Shown: piece by piece, positions 6,300-7,363 of the stretch
Layout of the letters: each line of letters starts with the position of its first letter
Position numbering within the stretch: position 1 is the stretch's first letter
Assembly: GCA_964432715.1 (NCBI GenBank)
Contig: CAYSOW010000096.1
Span: 1 to 7,363, forward strand
DNA length: 7,363 bases
Source: Phocaeicola_A sp964432715
GTDB lineage: Bacteria; Bacteroidota; Bacteroidia; Bacteroidales; Bacteroidaceae
Reading direction: 5' to 3'
The notes under the pieces: generated by a model
The model's database searches: none
The model's input: only the letters and a program-made list of their open reading frames with translations
Told to the model about the DNA's origin: nothing
Position numbers and translations under genes: made by a program

Positions 6300-7271
6300 A
6301 TGAGTGAATTAAAAGAACTACGTTTGACGGATACCAATCTCCGTCTGGATCAAAATATAGTCAAAGGGGGCATCTTGCCCAACAAAATTGCCGAACTGAC
6401 GCGCTCGGTCACTGTGGTGGGCGAAACTGTAGTCGACGGTCCGCTATACGCCAGTCAACTCACCATCAATGGAGGCCCGTTGGAGGTGAAGGGGGCAGTG
6501 TTTACCCAGAAAGAACTCTACATCAATAGTGATGTGAAGGACTTGGTGAAATTTATGAAAGCCGTAGGCTCCGCCTCTTCGATAGTCTCCCGTTCCAACG
6601 GTTGCGAACTGACCTTCTGCTCGGACATCAACGCTAAGTCGGTCACCCTCAGCAACGCCTTTGTGGCCGGCAGTATCTACGGTGATGAGGTGGAACTGGA
6701 GAACTGCGTGGTGATAGGCGGCGTCTTTGCCACCCAGTCACTCACCCTGCGTGACAGCATCGTGGGCACCTTTATCTCTCCCTATGTAGAGATGAACGGT
6801 CGCATTGACCTGCTGCTCCCCTCTGTGTTCAGTGTGGAGAAGGTGAACTACACCGCCTCTACGCGTCTCTTCTCTTTGGCTCTGGCCGACTTGGGCGCCC
6901 TTTATCGCCATCAGGAAGAGAGTGCCGAAAGCGGACAGATAGAAATCAATCTGGCATCGGACGACTTGCGCACCACATTGACCGACGGTGAGCAGCAAAG
7001 AACGTTGCACAGTTACAGTGTGGTAGGTAAGGTGCTGGCGGCTGATATGATAGACACCGATAAGTTCCAGAACCACTTCCTGCTGACAGCCGCCGCCTTG
7101 GGGCCACAGTTACTCAAGTCGTACGACCTGGGTATGGACAGCGACGGTAAGCCGGCCGTGCTCACCGTGGAGCGCATCCGCGCCTTCTTCTTCGACCTGT
7201 TGCAAGGACGTATCAAGGTGAAAGATTTGGACGGATCGTTCAATATTGAACAGTTTGCACGAACCATGTAA
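6300..7271 (+). CDS. Beta-helix, bactofilin-like protein with a helical C-terminal domain
   Basis: A 323-residue protein. Residues about 35-185 show short, regularly spaced beta strands rich in Val, Ile, Thr and Gly (SVTVVGETVVDGPLYAS, LTINGGPLEVKGAVF, SVTLSNAFVAGSIYGDEVEL, SLTLRDSIVGTFISP). This is the pattern of a right-handed beta-helix of the bactofilin (polymer-forming cytoskeletal protein) type. Bactofilins self-assemble into filaments at membranes. The remainder (about 186-323) is mixed and helical and is not part of a minimal bactofilin, which is usually nearer 100-200 residues. No membrane segment is present. An in-frame ATG at 6282 overlaps the upstream stop and adds six residues; 6300 gives the cleaner start MSELKELRL, 10 nt after that stop. 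The fold is inferred from the repeat pattern, and a search could place it in another beta-helix family. Confidence 0.85.
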   Translation: MSELKELRLTDTNLRLDQNIVKGGILPNKIAELTRSVTVVGETVVDGPLYASQLTINGGPLEVKGAVFTQKELYINSDVKDLVKFMKAVGSASSIVSRSNGCELTFCSDINAKSVTLSNAFVAGSIYGDEVELENCVVIGGVFATQSLTLRDSIVGTFISPYVEMNGRIDLLLPSVFSVEKVNYTASTRLFSLALADLGALYRHQEESAESGQIEINLASDDLRTTLTDGEQQRTLHSYSVVGKVLAADMIDTDKFQNHFLLTAAALGPQLLKSYDLGMDSDGKPAVLTVERIRAFFFDLLQGRIKVKDLDGSFNIEQFARTM

Positions 7272-7282
7272 ACGAAACCCTG

Positions 7283-7299
7283 CCGCTCTGTTCGGGCGG
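7283..7299 (+). other. Small hairpin in the 3' untranslated region
   Basis: CCGCTC at 7283-7288 pairs with GGGCGG at 7294-7299 around a 5-nt loop, with one T-G wobble. It is followed by AAAAG rather than a T-run, so it is not a terminator by itself. It lies between the last stop codon and the strong terminator and may protect the 3' end of the transcript. Confidence 0.35.
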
Positions 7300-7307
7300 A
7301 AAAGATA

Positions 7308-7345
7308 GAGGAGCCACTTCATTCAACGAAGCGGCTCCTTTTTTT
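7308..7345 (+). terminator. Strong intrinsic terminator of the operon
   Basis: GGAGCCACTTC at 7310-7320 pairs with GAAGCGGCTCC at 7328-7338 around a 7-nt loop, with one internal A-C mismatch. A run of seven T's follows at 7339-7345. It lies 36 nt after the last stop codon, and no comparable T-tailed terminator was noticed between the six genes. This supports one transcription unit ending here. Confidence 0.9.
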
Positions 7346-7363
7346 CTGATTTCATGCACCACT

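Noticed and set aside
1..7363. Mobile element, integrase, tRNA or rRNA
   Set aside because: No transposase or integrase motif, flanking inverted repeats, or tRNA- or rRNA-like sequence was seen on either strand.

Overview
The window looks like chromosomal DNA of a Bacteroidota, most likely Bacteroidales (Bacteroides/Prevotella-like). The upstream region is AT-rich and has elements resembling the Bacteroidota promoter (TTTG at -33, TAnnTTTG at -7). Shine-Dalgarno sequences are weak or absent in front of the genes. The coding DNA is balanced in GC and sits between AT-rich gaps. Species cannot be decided from the sequence alone.

Layout. Positions 1-48 hold a hairpin terminator, probably of a gene just outside the window. 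Positions 49-368 have no convincing gene. They hold a 19-bp tandem repeat (61-98, with a third partial copy to about 110), two overlapping promoter candidates (147-181), and a leader of about 180 nt with small hairpins and an unexplained open frame. Six genes follow, all on the + strand: an SPFH-domain protein with four C-terminal zinc ribbons (369-1652), a four-helix membrane protein with a cytoplasmic-looking helical tail (1701-2405), a 630-residue coiled-coil protein with one aromatic-rich membrane segment (2440-4332), two tandem paralogous helical proteins (4338-5252 and 5264-6289), and a beta-helix, bactofilin-like protein (6300-7271). A strong intrinsic terminator (7308-7345) closes the set. 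Gaps between genes are 48, 34, 5, 11 and 10 nt, so one operon is likely.

How the genes may work together. Only the SPFH/zinc-ribbon protein belongs to a family I recognise with certainty (the COG4260, YdjI-like group). The last gene has a fold I can infer. None of the six has a visible enzymatic motif such as a Walker motif, nuclease, protease or kinase. The set reads as structural: an SPFH oligomer without its own membrane anchor, two membrane proteins that could hold it at the inner membrane, soluble helical partners, and a beta-helical polymer-former. The best working idea is a membrane-associated scaffold or envelope-stress assembly, comparable in logic to Bacillus subtilis YdjGHI but with different partners. 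That function is inference.
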